NCBI GenBank assembly: GCA_043814035.1
Contig: JBDRKJ010000007.1
Span: forward strand, 189,023 to 253,022
Source: Peribacter sp043814035
Lineage (GTDB): Bacteria > Patescibacteriota > Gracilibacteria > Peribacterales > Peribacteraceae
Reading direction: 5' to 3'
DNA: 64,000 nt
The stretch's first letter is position 1; every line of letters starts with the position of its first letter. The notes below the pieces were generated by a model that was given only the letters and a program-made list of their open reading frames with translations, was not told the DNA's origin and ran no database searches. Shown here in pieces: positions 30,851-39,285 of the stretch. The position numbers were made by a program, and so were the translations under genes.

Positions 30851-32647
30851 ATGAGTATTAGGAATATCGCCATTATCGCGCACGTCGATCACGGCAAGAC
30901 CACTCTCGTGGATGCACTGCTCACGCAGGGCGGCGCGTTCAAGGACTACGAAGAGGTGGGCGAACTGATGATGGATAGTAACGTGCAGGAGAAAGAGCGC
31001 GGCATCACCATCTACGCCAAGAACACGTCCATCCATTACAAGGATTGCAAGATCAACATCGTCGATACGCCCGGGCACGCCGACTTCGGTTCTGAGGTGG
31101 AGCGCATTCTGCGCACAGTCGACTGTGTGCTCCTTGTGGTCGATGCGCAGGAGGGCCCCATGCCCCAGACCAAGTTCGTCTTGAAGAAATCCCTTGAACT
31201 GGGGCTCAAACCCATCGTCGTCATCAACAAGATCGATAAGCCCGCCGCCCGCCCGATGCAGGTGGTGGACGAGGTGTTTGACCTCTTCGTGACCCTCAAG
31301 GCCAACGAGCAGCAACTCGACTTCCCCTACCTCTTCACCGTGGCGCGCGAGGGCATCGCCAAGCGCACGATCGAAGACCGGTCGGAGGATCTCACTCCCC
31401 TCTTCGAGATGCTCATGGCACACGTGCCCGAAGCCGAGCAGAACCTTGAAGCCCCCTTCCGCATGCAACCCAGCAGTCTGGCATACGACAACTATCTGGG
31501 GCGCCTCGCCGTGGGAAGAGTGTACGAAGGAATCGCACGGCCGGGTGATACGGTCTTCATCAAGACGCAGGACGGAGCCGTACGCAAAGCCAAAGTATCC
31601 AAAGTCATGGTGGCCGACGGGCTCAAGCGCACTGAAGTGAACGAGGCCCACGCAGGTGACATCGTGACACTCGCCGGTATTCCCGATATCAACGTGGGCG
31701 AGACGATCACGACAGATGAAAACGCTGATCTACTCCCCGCAATCCAGATCGATCCTCCCACAATCTCGATGAACTTTCTCGTCAATAACTCCCCCTTCGC
31801 AGGCAAAGAGGGCAAGCTCGTAACCACGCGCCACATCAAGGCGCGACTGGAGAAAGAGAAAGAGACGAACGTGGGCCTGAAGGTTGAAGAAATCCCCAAT
31901 TCCGATACGTACAAAGTTTCGGGCCGCGGCGAGCTGCATCTTGCCGTGCTCATCGAAGCCATGCGCCGCGAAGGATTCGAGCTGCAGATCTCGCGACCAG
32001 AAGTGATTCTGCGGGAGCAGGACGGCGTAAAGATGGAACCCATCGAGCAGGCGGTCATCGACGTGCCCGAAGAATTCACCGGCACCGTCATCGATATGCT
32101 CGCACACCGCAAGGGCGAGATGGTGGATATGAAAACCCATGAGGGCCACACGCGCATCGAGTACCGCATACCCACGCGCGGGCTTCTGGGATTTCGCGGC
32201 GACTTCATTATCGAAACGCGCGGCGAAGGGATTCTCACGCACTCCTTCATTGCCTACGAGCCCTTCAAAGGGAAGCTCGGCGGTGCATCACACGGCTCGA
32301 TGATCTCGATGGAGAATGGTATAACAATGGCCTTCGCGCTGTGGGGATTGCAGGAACGCGGCCGACTCTTCGTGATGCCGCAGACCAAAGTCTACGTAGG
32401 CATGATCGTGGGCGAGAACGCGAAGGATGACGACATGACCGTGAACCCGACCAAAGAAAAGAAGCTGAGCAACATGCGCGCTTCGGGCAACGACGAAGCG
32501 ATCAACCTCGTCCCCGTGCAGCCCATGACATTAGAGCAGGCACTGGAGTACATCGCGGAAGATGAACTGGTGGAGGTAACACCCTCGAGTATTCGGCTGA
32601 GAAAGAAATTACTCACCGATAACGAGCGCCGCAGGGCGCGACGGTGA
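30851..32647 (+). CDS. typA: Ribosome-associated GTPase TypA/BipA
   Basis: 598 residues from ATG 30851 (an in-frame ATG at 30812 lies inside the palindromic element and is rejected). The translation-factor GTPase motifs are intact: G1 AHVDHGKTT, G2 KERGITI, G3 DTPGHADF, G4 NKIDKPAARP. Domains II, III, V and the TypA C-terminal domain follow with RGELHLAVLIEAMRREGFELQISRPEVI and GSMISMENG. TypA acts in ribosome assembly and stress adaptation. It is convergent with the SLH gene (stops 9 bp apart). Confidence 0.97.
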   Translation: MSIRNIAIIAHVDHGKTTLVDALLTQGGAFKDYEEVGELMMDSNVQEKERGITIYAKNTSIHYKDCKINIVDTPGHADFGSEVERILRTVDCVLLVVDAQEGPMPQTKFVLKKSLELGLKPIVVINKIDKPAARPMQVVDEVFDLFVTLKANEQQLDFPYLFTVAREGIAKRTIEDRSEDLTPLFEMLMAHVPEAEQNLEAPFRMQPSSLAYDNYLGRLAVGRVYEGIARPGDTVFIKTQDGAVRKAKVSKVMVADGLKRTEVNEAHAGDIVTLAGIPDINVGETITTDENADLLPAIQIDPPTISMNFLVNNSPFAGKEGKLVTTRHIKARLEKEKETNVGLKVEEIPNSDTYKVSGRGELHLAVLIEAMRREGFELQISRPEVILREQDGVKMEPIEQAVIDVPEEFTGTVIDMLAHRKGEMVDMKTHEGHTRIEYRIPTRGLLGFRGDFIIETRGEGILTHSFIAYEPFKGKLGGASHGSMISMENGITMAFALWGLQERGRLFVMPQTKVYVGMIVGENAKDDDMTVNPTKEKKLSNMRASGNDEAINLVPVQPMTLEQALEYIAEDELVEVTPSSIRLRKKLLTDNERRRARR

Positions 32648-32656
32648 TCGGGTGTA

Positions 32657-34993
32657 CTACGGTAACCGATAGAGCGTGGAGCGCACGTCTGTTTCTATGA
32701 TATCCACCCACGCGAACGCCGACGTACCATCGTTCCACACCACACTTGAAGATGATCCGCGATTATTGACGGATGTCAGGCTCACCTGCAACAGGCTGGT
32801 ACCACCAGATGCATTCTGTGTACTGTCAATGAATCCCTTAAGACCCAGATTCACGTAATCGCCAAATGGAATGAGGGTGTTGACACCGTAACTGACAAAA
32901 TTGGAACAGGTCACACGAATGTATCCGGAATGAGCTGTCTCGATGCATGGAGAAGAAACCGTGGGAGCAATCATATTCACGAGGACAAAGCTGCCCGTCG
33001 AGAAGCGGACATTTGTTGCCGTCACATCGAATATGAGTGTGGTGAGTGTGAGGTTGCGAGACGCGTTGGCAATGGCAGGCTTATCGTGCGCCGTAAAGCG
33101 GAAGACGCCGATGGTACGCAACCCAACCGGAATCACAGAACCATCGGGATCTGCCGACGTGTTCTCGATGCTCTTGAGCGCAGTGTGTACGACATCATGC
33201 TCAGGGCCTGTGATGGCACTGTTCACTCCTGCGGATGATCGACCGATAAAGACCTCTCCCTCTGCACTGAAGTCACCGTTATTCTGTACGAGATTCTGCT
33301 GCGAGGCGACGCCGACGGCCTCCACAGCCACATCGGACACTGAAGTATCAGCCGAGAGGGTGAGGGCGATAGTATCGCCACTACGCGCACCATCATCGGC
33401 AGATTTGATCGTTGCCCGCACAATGACATCACGCAAAATATCTTTCTGCACAGAGAAATTCACAGAGGTACAAAACATGCCCGCCGTAGGAACTCGACAC
33501 CCGGACGTGGCTGTGGCAAACGGTGATGATTCTCCTGGAGAGAAGAGCTGAAGAGCCGAGATCGCATCTGTGGCTCCCGTGATGGCAATGCGTCGCACGA
33601 CGATTTCCTCGTCTGTTGCACGGAAACTGATGCGCAGCAGATCACTCGTGCTCGTGCCCGCCAGTAACTGGTGGCCACGCACCGGTTGCGAGGCCTGCGT
33701 CACAAACAAATTTCCCTGAGAAGTGAGCGTGACGGGGGCGGCATCCTGCGTGTAGACGGCAATCCAGCAGTTATCCTGGCGCGGGCACGCATTCTGATTG
33801 GTGCGAATGCCCACGAGCTGTCGCCCGTCAAAGGCACCCATGGCCTCGACGTACGCATCATCACTGGTCCTAAACCCCAGTGCCAGATCACCAGACGTCT
33901 GTACTAAATCCGCACGAATCTCGAAACGTTTTCCGCGACTCACGAAGATGCGAGCATCCAGACCAGAAAAGCTCAACACATTGTCGCGCACCAGCCCGGA
34001 CCCCACTAACGTCTCAGGCCTGCTGTCGCCGTCGGTGTCCTCATAGAGCCGATAGTTCACCGCCGCCCTGAACGCGCCCTGAACGGGATCAAACTTGAGC
34101 CCCGTGAGGATGGCATCCTGCCAGCGTGCATTCGCATCGAAAGAGAAGAGAATCGTCTGACTGGTGCCACCGGCGTAGGTATCTGTCCCCAGGGCGCGCT
34201 GATCCAGACGAATCACAGAGTGTTGAACCGGCTCAGGCACGATGATGCAGAGCGAACTACAACCGTCGCCGTCCTCCTTGTTACCATCGTCACACTGTTC
34301 CTTTCCCTCCTTGATTCCATCGCCACACACGCTGTGAATGGAGGGAAAGGAAACAAAAGAAGCAGAAGAAATAGAGGAAGCAGAGGACGTCGAGGAAGCG
34401 GGAACGGGTGTCTCGATCACCGCGAGAGACTGACCCAACGCAACGAGTAACCATGCCGCATCGCCACGTGTGAGCAGATGATTGGGGTTGTTCAAAAAGT
34501 ATTCTGCAATCCCCGTATCAGGCACCGCATCGAAGTACTGGTCATACCAGTGATCCGGCACGCGTAAGTACTGTGGCAACGGTATTTGCCACGCACGTTC
34601 TGCCATAGCCAGAGCCTCGGCCAGATTGACCGTCTGCGTGCCCTTAAACGTGCCATCGGGATACCCCGTGATAATGCCGTACGTCTGTGCAGCGCAAGCG
34701 GAGCTCCAGAACCACTGTGGTATGCCTGCAAAATCCGTAAAGCACGCCGTTGCATCACTGGTGACCTGCTGACCGTACGCCGCCAGCATGAGCACCTTCA
34801 AAAATTCTGCACGATTAATATAAATGTCAGGACGGTAGAACCCGTTCCCATATCCTTCAATGATGCCGTGTATTCGCAGCGTATCGATCGGCACTGCCTG
34901 CGGATGACCGATCACATCGAGAAAGGGATCCGACTGAGCAGAAGCGGTAGAAACGAGGAGCCCGAGAAGAAAGAGAATCCATGTCCGACGCAC
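32657..34993 (-). CDS. SLH-domain surface protein with DUF4215 Cys-rich repeat
   Basis: 778 residues from a GTG at 34993, chosen because TATACT (complement of 35002-35007) lies 8 nt upstream and because it gives an ideal signal peptide (MRRTWILFLLGLLVSTASA). An ATG at 35011 would precede the -10 box. SLH repeats occupy about residues 25-180 (FLDVIGHPQAVPIDTLRIHGIIEGYGNGFYRP, FTDFAGIPQWFWSS). A Ser-rich linker leads to CGDGIKEGKEQCDDGNKEDGDGC, a DUF4215/Myxococcus-type Cys-rich repeat (about 220-250). The remaining 500 residues are beta-rich and repeat-like, without a family I can name. It is a large exported cell-surface protein anchored by its SLH domains. Confidence 0.85.
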   Translation of the reverse strand: MRRTWILFLLGLLVSTASAQSDPFLDVIGHPQAVPIDTLRIHGIIEGYGNGFYRPDIYINRAEFLKVLMLAAYGQQVTSDATACFTDFAGIPQWFWSSACAAQTYGIITGYPDGTFKGTQTVNLAEALAMAERAWQIPLPQYLRVPDHWYDQYFDAVPDTGIAEYFLNNPNHLLTRGDAAWLLVALGQSLAVIETPVPASSTSSASSISSASFVSFPSIHSVCGDGIKEGKEQCDDGNKEDGDGCSSLCIIVPEPVQHSVIRLDQRALGTDTYAGGTSQTILFSFDANARWQDAILTGLKFDPVQGAFRAAVNYRLYEDTDGDSRPETLVGSGLVRDNVLSFSGLDARIFVSRGKRFEIRADLVQTSGDLALGFRTSDDAYVEAMGAFDGRQLVGIRTNQNACPRQDNCWIAVYTQDAAPVTLTSQGNLFVTQASQPVRGHQLLAGTSTSDLLRISFRATDEEIVVRRIAITGATDAISALQLFSPGESSPFATATSGCRVPTAGMFCTSVNFSVQKDILRDVIVRATIKSADDGARSGDTIALTLSADTSVSDVAVEAVGVASQQNLVQNNGDFSAEGEVFIGRSSAGVNSAITGPEHDVVHTALKSIENTSADPDGSVIPVGLRTIGVFRFTAHDKPAIANASRNLTLTTLIFDVTATNVRFSTGSFVLVNMIAPTVSSPCIETAHSGYIRVTCSNFVSYGVNTLIPFGDYVNLGLKGFIDSTQNASGGTSLLQVSLTSVNNRGSSSSVVWNDGTSAFAWVDIIETDVRSTLYRLP

Positions 34994-35001
34994 GGTACGA
35001 A

Positions 35002-35007
35002 AGTATA
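35002..35007 (-). promoter_or_regulatory. -10 element deciding a GTG start of the SLH/DUF4215 gene
   Basis: TATACT on the minus strand, 8 nt before GTG 34993. Confidence 0.5.
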
Positions 35008-35057
35008 GCAAAAAAGCTCGACGAAGGGGTGGCTATACCACCGAACTCCAGACCTCA

Positions 35058-35804
35058 CTATGTCTGGGCGAAGAAATCAAAGAGCAACTTCGCTATCGAG
35101 ACCAGCACCATCAGGATGAAGAGCCCGCGAATGAACGCATTACCTTTTTTGATGCCCATTCCAACACCAATCCATCCTCCAATAGCGAGGCCAAGCCCGA
35201 GAGCAATGGCAGAGGGGTAGTGAATGAGACCATGAAAAGCAAAGACCACTGTCGCCGTGAGTGACATCAGAAGACCGACGATTCGACTCGCTGCCGCGCT
35301 CTTCACAAAATCCAATCCAACGATAAGGAATACAAAGGTGATGAACGTGCCAAATCCGATCCCAAAAAATCCACCGTATATTCCAAGTAATAAGGCAATT
35401 GGAGCTGCGATCACCCAACGCTGTTCTGGAATTCGTCGCTCTTTCATCCCCAACGAATTTTCTGACAGCAAAACGATTAAAACCGCCGCCAACATAATGG
35501 CGTTAATGAGCGTGAGATACTTTGCGTCAAAGGCGACGACGACACTCGACCCGATCAATGCTCCCAAAGCGGCGACCAAACCAAAAAAGATGCCAACTTT
35601 ATATTGTGATGCATGCTCCTTCGTAAACCGGGCTGCGCTCGTCAGTTCCAACAGAGTTGCACCGAAACGATTGGTGGCTATTGCAGAATGGATTGGTAGA
35701 CCTGTGAGCAGTACCAGCGGAAAGCTCACCAAACCGGAACCACCTACCGTAGAACCGTAGAGACCGGAAAGCACTCCTCCAAAAAATAGTATAAGGACGA
35801 ACAT
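35058..35804 (-). CDS. TauE/SafE family (DUF81) membrane transporter
   Basis: 248 residues from ATG 35804 with about eight membrane helices. The family's two repeated motifs are visible: GGVLSGLYGSTVGGSGLVSFPLVLLTGLPIHSAIATN near the N-terminus and LLGIYGGFFGIGFGTFITFVFLIVGLDFVKSAAASRIVGL in the middle, both with the GxxxGxxGxGGG-like and A-T-N/S-R signatures. These proteins export sulfite, sulfoacetate or other organosulfur/carboxylate anions; the substrate is not predictable. Composition is somewhat less GC-rich than its neighbours. Confidence 0.88.
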   Translation of the reverse strand: MFVLILFFGGVLSGLYGSTVGGSGLVSFPLVLLTGLPIHSAIATNRFGATLLELTSAARFTKEHASQYKVGIFFGLVAALGALIGSSVVVAFDAKYLTLINAIMLAAVLIVLLSENSLGMKERRIPEQRWVIAAPIALLLGIYGGFFGIGFGTFITFVFLIVGLDFVKSAAASRIVGLLMSLTATVVFAFHGLIHYPSAIALGLGLAIGGWIGVGMGIKKGNAFIRGLFILMVLVSIAKLLFDFFAQT

Positions 35805-35891
35805 GTAATTGCATAGTAGCGCATAACGACCGCCGTCATGATCGAGTAGGCGTGCCATCCAACCTTGGTATTGAATTGTGACATCTCACAT

Positions 35892-36299
35892 TCATCCCGG
35901 TTGCTGCTGGTATTCCTGCCCCGCCTGCGCCTGCTCATCGCGCTTCAACTCTTCCTTCTTGATGAGGCGTTCCGACGTGGGCTTGGTCTTTGCTGTGTCG
36001 ACAGCCTCTTCCTCCTGCTCTTTGATCGTCTCTGTGTGGAAGGTCTGGTGTTTCTGTGCATCTTCCTCCTGCCGATTGCGTTGCGTCTCTTCTTCTTTTT
36101 TACCGGATACCTGTGACTGGAGCTCGCTCAAATTCACTTGGGTTTTGAGCTCCTTGAGTTGACGCTCTTCGGTTTCGTCGAGTTTCTTTCCTCTGCGCTC
36201 CTCAATCTCGCGCCTGAGAGCATCCTTTGGATCAGCGCGCGTCAAACGCTCCTGCTTACTGTAGCTTGCCCACACGTCTTCGTCATCGCGTGTGCTCAT
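35892..36299 (-). CDS. Hypothetical charged coiled-coil protein
   Basis: 135 residues from ATG 36299, supported by a TATACT box 6 nt upstream. It is almost entirely charged and polar (runs such as LRREIEERRGKKLDETEERQLKELK and KKEEETQRNRQEEDAQ), predicted to be a long coiled coil or intrinsically disordered, ending in QAQAGQEYQQQPG. No domain is recognised. It could be a structural or RNA-associated protein; frame and promoter make it likely a real gene. Confidence 0.6.
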   Translation of the reverse strand: MSTRDDEDVWASYSKQERLTRADPKDALRREIEERRGKKLDETEERQLKELKTQVNLSELQSQVSGKKEEETQRNRQEEDAQKHQTFHTETIKEQEEEAVDTAKTKPTSERLIKKEELKRDEQAQAGQEYQQQPG

Positions 36300-36305
36300 G
36301 ACTGC

Positions 36306-36311
36306 AGTATA
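36306..36311 (-). promoter_or_regulatory. -10 element, leaderless start of the coiled-coil gene
   Basis: TATACT on the minus strand, 6 nt before ATG 36299. Confidence 0.5.
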
Positions 36312-36418
36312 CGCCAGTGCGCGGCAGAGCCTACAAGGAAGAAGCGGCCGGAGCACCGAAGGTGCACAAGACACCCATTCGGCCATGAAGGCCCTCAGGG
36401 TCTGAACGCCGAGTTGAG

Positions 36419-36495
36419 TGGTGCCCGCGGCAGGATTCGAACCCACGGCCTCCTGGTCCGAAGCCAGGCGCTCTATCCAACTGAGCTACGCGGGC
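36419..36495 (-). tRNA. tRNA-Arg (anticodon TCG), CCA encoded
   Basis: Minus-strand cloverleaf: acceptor GCCCGCG with CGCGGGC, D-arm GAGCTCAG-like GCTCAGTTGGATAGAGC, anticodon stem CCTGG/CCAGG with loop CTTCGGA (anticodon TCG), T-arm with GTTCGAAT, discriminator A and encoded CCA (complement of 36419-36421). A TATACT box (complement of 36507-36512) lies 11 nt upstream. Confidence 0.95.
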
Positions 36496-36496
36496 A

Positions 36497-36686
36497 GGCA
36501 AATAACAGTATAACTCGACCGGACCTTCGCGCAGACGCTTTTTTCATACGTCACGCATACGCGTGCCTAGGCCAACTGAGCTCTACGGGCAGGCAAATAA
36601 CAGTATAACTCGACCGGACCTTCGCGCAGACGCTTTTTTCATACGTCACGCATACGCGTGCCTAGGCCAACTGAGCTCTACGGGCA
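36497..36686. repeat. 95-bp tandem duplication containing tRNA-Arg promoter and tRNA 5' fragment
   Basis: Two copies (36497-36591 and 36592-36686). On the minus strand each unit begins with a degenerate tRNA start (GCCCGTAGAGCTCAGTTGG) and ends with the promoter-like GAGTTATACTGTTATTTGCC that also precedes the real tRNA-Arg. The unit thus seems to be a repeated copy of the promoter and first part of the tRNA gene. Confidence 0.8.
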
Positions 36687-36754
36687 GCTCAGCGAGAGCC
36701 TATCACGATTCCTCCTCTACCGAAATTCCGTTCAGTCTGGCTGTATGACAGATA

Positions 36755-36782
36755 TTGAATTATCTGTATTATATTGTATAAT
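36755..36782 (+). promoter_or_regulatory. Near-consensus promoter, leaderless
   Basis: TTGAAT (36755-36760), 16-nt spacer, perfect TATAAT (36777-36782), then 7 nt to ATG 36790. The best sigma70-like promoter in the window. Confidence 0.7.
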
Positions 36783-36789
36783 ATACTTA

Positions 36790-37200
36790 ATGGGCGAAAT
36801 GCTCAACGAGATCGGCCACTCTGTTGGTAAGGCCATCGAAGGTCCCGCCACCTTGCCGGTGAAGATCGCCGAGAACGCTGTACGCAAATTGGAAGGGAAA
36901 CCCTTCATCGCTTCGACGAAGCATGACATCGTCGACGCGACATGGAATGTTCTGGCCGCACCGCATCGCGTCCTCTGGAGTGTCATCAAAGGTATGGCGA
37001 AGGGAACACTGCGACTCACATGGAGTGCAATCAAATTACTTCCGCTCCCCCTCCCGATGCTCGACAGTTGGAAAGCCGAACGCACACAACAGGGAATGAA
37101 CACGCACACATCACTCAACACACTACGCAGCCAACTCGCACATTCATCGACAAAAAAGTTTTCGACTCCATCCGAAACACAGCTTCAACAGTCCGTATAA
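36790..37200 (+). CDS. Hypothetical protein
   Basis: 136 residues from ATG 36790, the position dictated by the perfect TATAAT box 7 nt upstream; in-frame ATGs at 36745 and 36658 lie upstream of the transcript. The N-terminal half is amphipathic (MGEMLNEIGHSVGKAIEGPATLPVKIAENAVRKLEGKPF) and may attach to the membrane; the region VLAAPHRVLWSVIKGMAKGTLRLTWSAIKLLPLPLPML is mildly hydrophobic. The C-terminus is Ser/Thr-rich. I recognise no family. The strong promoter suggests high expression. Confidence 0.6.
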   Translation: MGEMLNEIGHSVGKAIEGPATLPVKIAENAVRKLEGKPFIASTKHDIVDATWNVLAAPHRVLWSVIKGMAKGTLRLTWSAIKLLPLPLPMLDSWKAERTQQGMNTHTSLNTLRSQLAHSSTKKFSTPSETQLQQSV

Positions 37201-37259
37201 GAAAGCGCCCCACGTCCCGCGAATGCAGGACAGGGACGCTCGCCAGGAGCAGAGTCGCA

Positions 37260-37325
37260 CTAGCGCCTCTTCTTCTTTGTGGCCTTCTTCTTCTTTGTCT
37301 TCCTGGCCTTTTTCTTCTTGACCAT
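37260..37325 (-). CDS. Possible micro-gene for a Lys-rich peptide
   Basis: A 22-codon frame (MVKKKK at the start, ATKKKRR at the end, TAG stop) with two-thirds Lys/Arg. It resembles the tails of histone-like or small ribosomal basic proteins. No SD or clear promoter supports it, so it may be a chance A-rich/T-rich tract; the repeated AAGAAG bias could also be an accident. Confidence 0.25.
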   Translation of the reverse strand: MVKKKKARKTKKKKATKKKRR

Positions 37326-37460
37326 AGAAATCGGGAGAAGAAATAAAACGTATATCACGATACTGTATGCATTGCGGATGAAATTGGAAATACTTTCTGC
37401 GGCGCATTCGACAAAATGTGCCATTGCAAACGTGCACAAAAAATAAATAAAAATAAAAAA

Positions 37461-38672
37461 TTACACCGTGTGCAATGTGTGTCCGAGTTTTTTCTTCTTT
37501 GTAATGAGGTACGCATGTTGGTCCGTTGTGGCTTGCTCTAGCTCAATCGGAACACGTTCAACAATCGAGAGACCGTACCCTTCGAGACCAATAATTTTGC
37601 GTGGATTATTCGTGAGAAGACGAATTTTTTTCACGCCAAGATTTTTCAAAATTTGTGCACCGATTCCATACTCGCGAAGGTCGGCAGCGAATCCAAGACT
37701 CTCATTTGCTTCTACCGTGTCGAGTCCGTGCGACTGTTGCAATGCGTACGCGCGAATTTTATTTGTGAGTCCGATGCCGCGTCCTTCTTGTTTGAGATAC
37801 AGCAATACTCCTCGTCCCTCGCGCTCCATCATCTGCATCGCCGTGTGTAGCTGATGCCCACAATCACAGCGAAGTGAGTGGAGCGTGTCACCCGTGAAAC
37901 ATTCAGAATGCACACGCACCAGCACCGGTGCATCATCTATGACATCACCTTTCACCAGCGCCACGTGTTCTTCATTATGAAGAATGTCGCGATACACACA
38001 GATCGACCACAAACCTGTTTCAGTCTGGAGGGGTGACTGTGCTTCTTTGCGTACGAGTGACTCGGAGCTGCGACGGTGTGCAATGAGATCGGCAATGCGC
38101 AGAATGGGAAGATTGTGATCAGTGGAAAATTTTTGGAGCGAGGGCAGACGCATCATCGTGCCATCGTCATGCATGAGTTCACTCAGCACCGCAGCTTCGC
38201 GGAGCCCTGCGAGACGACAAAGATCCACGGCCGCTTCGGTGTGACCGGCACGGACGAGCACACCACCATCCTGTGCACGCAGCGGAAAAACATGACCTGG
38301 TCGCACGAGATCGTGCGCGGTCGCATCGGGATGGACTGCGGTACGAACGGTCTGTGTGCGATCGCGCGCCGAGATGCCTGTATCGACTTCTTCGCGCGCT
38401 TCGATGCTCACCGTGAACGGCGTACCACGTTTCGAAGAATTCTGCTGCACCATCGGTAGCAGTTCCAATTGGTCGGCGATTGCATTGCTGAGCGCGAGAC
38501 ACACCACACCACCGGTGTGCCGAATCACGAACGCCATCACCTCTTCGCTCACGTGTTCACCTGCGAGAATGAGGTCACCCTCGTTCTCACGTGCTTCATC
38601 ATCAACCACGATGATCATGCGACCAGCCTTGAGCGCCTCAAGAGCCTGAGGAACGGTTGCGAATGATGGCAT
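37461..38672 (-). CDS. ribBA: Bifunctional 3,4-dihydroxy-2-butanone-4-phosphate synthase/GTP cyclohydrolase II
   Basis: 403 residues carrying both entry enzymes of riboflavin synthesis. Residues 1-200 are RibB-like: MIIVVDDEARENEGDLILAGEHV, GVVCLALS, TGISARDRTQTV, RPGHVFPLRAQDGGVLVRAGHTEAAVDL. Residues 205-403 are RibA-like: VRVHSECFTGDTLHSLRCDCG with the zinc cysteines (C-x-GD-x8-CxC), EGRGIGLTNKIRAYALQ and RLLTNNPRKI. Both active sites look complete. It is transcribed divergently from the YbaK-like gene with only 31 bp between starts. It belongs functionally with ribH and ribE at 40.7-41.9 kb. Confidence 0.96.
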   Translation of the reverse strand: MPSFATVPQALEALKAGRMIIVVDDEARENEGDLILAGEHVSEEVMAFVIRHTGGVVCLALSNAIADQLELLPMVQQNSSKRGTPFTVSIEAREEVDTGISARDRTQTVRTAVHPDATAHDLVRPGHVFPLRAQDGGVLVRAGHTEAAVDLCRLAGLREAAVLSELMHDDGTMMRLPSLQKFSTDHNLPILRIADLIAHRRSSESLVRKEAQSPLQTETGLWSICVYRDILHNEEHVALVKGDVIDDAPVLVRVHSECFTGDTLHSLRCDCGHQLHTAMQMMEREGRGVLLYLKQEGRGIGLTNKIRAYALQQSHGLDTVEANESLGFAADLREYGIGAQILKNLGVKKIRLLTNNPRKIIGLEGYGLSIVERVPIELEQATTDQHAYLITKKKKLGHTLHTV

Positions 38673-38680
38673 GGATCAGC

Positions 38681-38696
38681 AGTATACAAGTACAAT
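38681..38696. promoter_or_regulatory. Back-to-back -10 elements of divergent ribBA and ybaK-like genes
   Basis: Minus strand TATACT (complement of 38681-38686) is 8 nt before the ribBA ATG 38672; plus strand TACAAT (38691-38696) is 7 nt before ATG 38704. The whole intergenic region is 31 bp, so the two polymerases would compete for nearly the same DNA and both messages would be leaderless. Confidence 0.55.
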
Positions 38697-38703
38697 CGCA
38701 GCG

Positions 38704-39216
38704 ATGTCGGAAATATTCGCATTTCTGGATCAGCACGGCATTCCCTACGAGAAATACAACCACCCCGCCGTCTTCACCTGCGAGGAGGCGGAGCGCCTGT
38801 GCCCTTCCATGCCTGGTACGGCCACAAAAAATCTACTCTTGCGGAACCGTAAGGGAACACAGAATTTCCTCGTCGTGGTCGGATACGACACGGCTGCGGA
38901 TTTGAAAGGGCTCAAAGATCTGCTCAATGTGGATGCTTCGACTCCGCTCAGCACAGGCAAGCTCAGTTTCGCCTCCCCAGAGAAATTGAAATCTCTCCTC
39001 GGCGTGGAGCCGGGATCCGTGACACTCCTCGGTCTCGTGAACGATACAGAAGGAAATGTGGAAGTGATTGTGGACGAAGGCATCTGGAATGCCGAGGCAC
39101 TACAATGCCACCCACTCGTGAACACATCTACACTCGTCATTCCCCACGATGGCATCGTGCGATTTCTCGAGGTGACGCATCACACGCCGCGCGTACTGCG
39201 CGTACCCGCACGCTAA
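38704..39216 (+). CDS. YbaK/ProX-type aminoacyl-tRNA deacylase
   Basis: 170 residues from ATG 38704. The family pattern is visible: FLDQHGIPYEKYNHPAVFTCEEAERL, KNLLLRNRKGTQNFLVVVGYDTAADLKGL and SFASPEKLKSLLGVEPGSVTLLGLVND, ending with LQCHPLVNTSTLVIPHDGIVRFLE. This is closest to ProX/PrdX, the stand-alone prolyl-tRNA editing protein that removes mischarged Ala (or Cys) from tRNA-Pro. It probably backs up the editing-poor synthetases common in reduced genomes. Confidence 0.88.
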   Translation: MSEIFAFLDQHGIPYEKYNHPAVFTCEEAERLCPSMPGTATKNLLLRNRKGTQNFLVVVGYDTAADLKGLKDLLNVDASTPLSTGKLSFASPEKLKSLLGVEPGSVTLLGLVNDTEGNVEVIVDEGIWNAEALQCHPLVNTSTLVIPHDGIVRFLEVTHHTPRVLRVPAR

Positions 39217-39285
39217 GAAAAATCCCACACCCTACGCCCTATCCCCCTTCTCAAGAGTAGAAACAACAGCCTGTATGTCCGGCCA

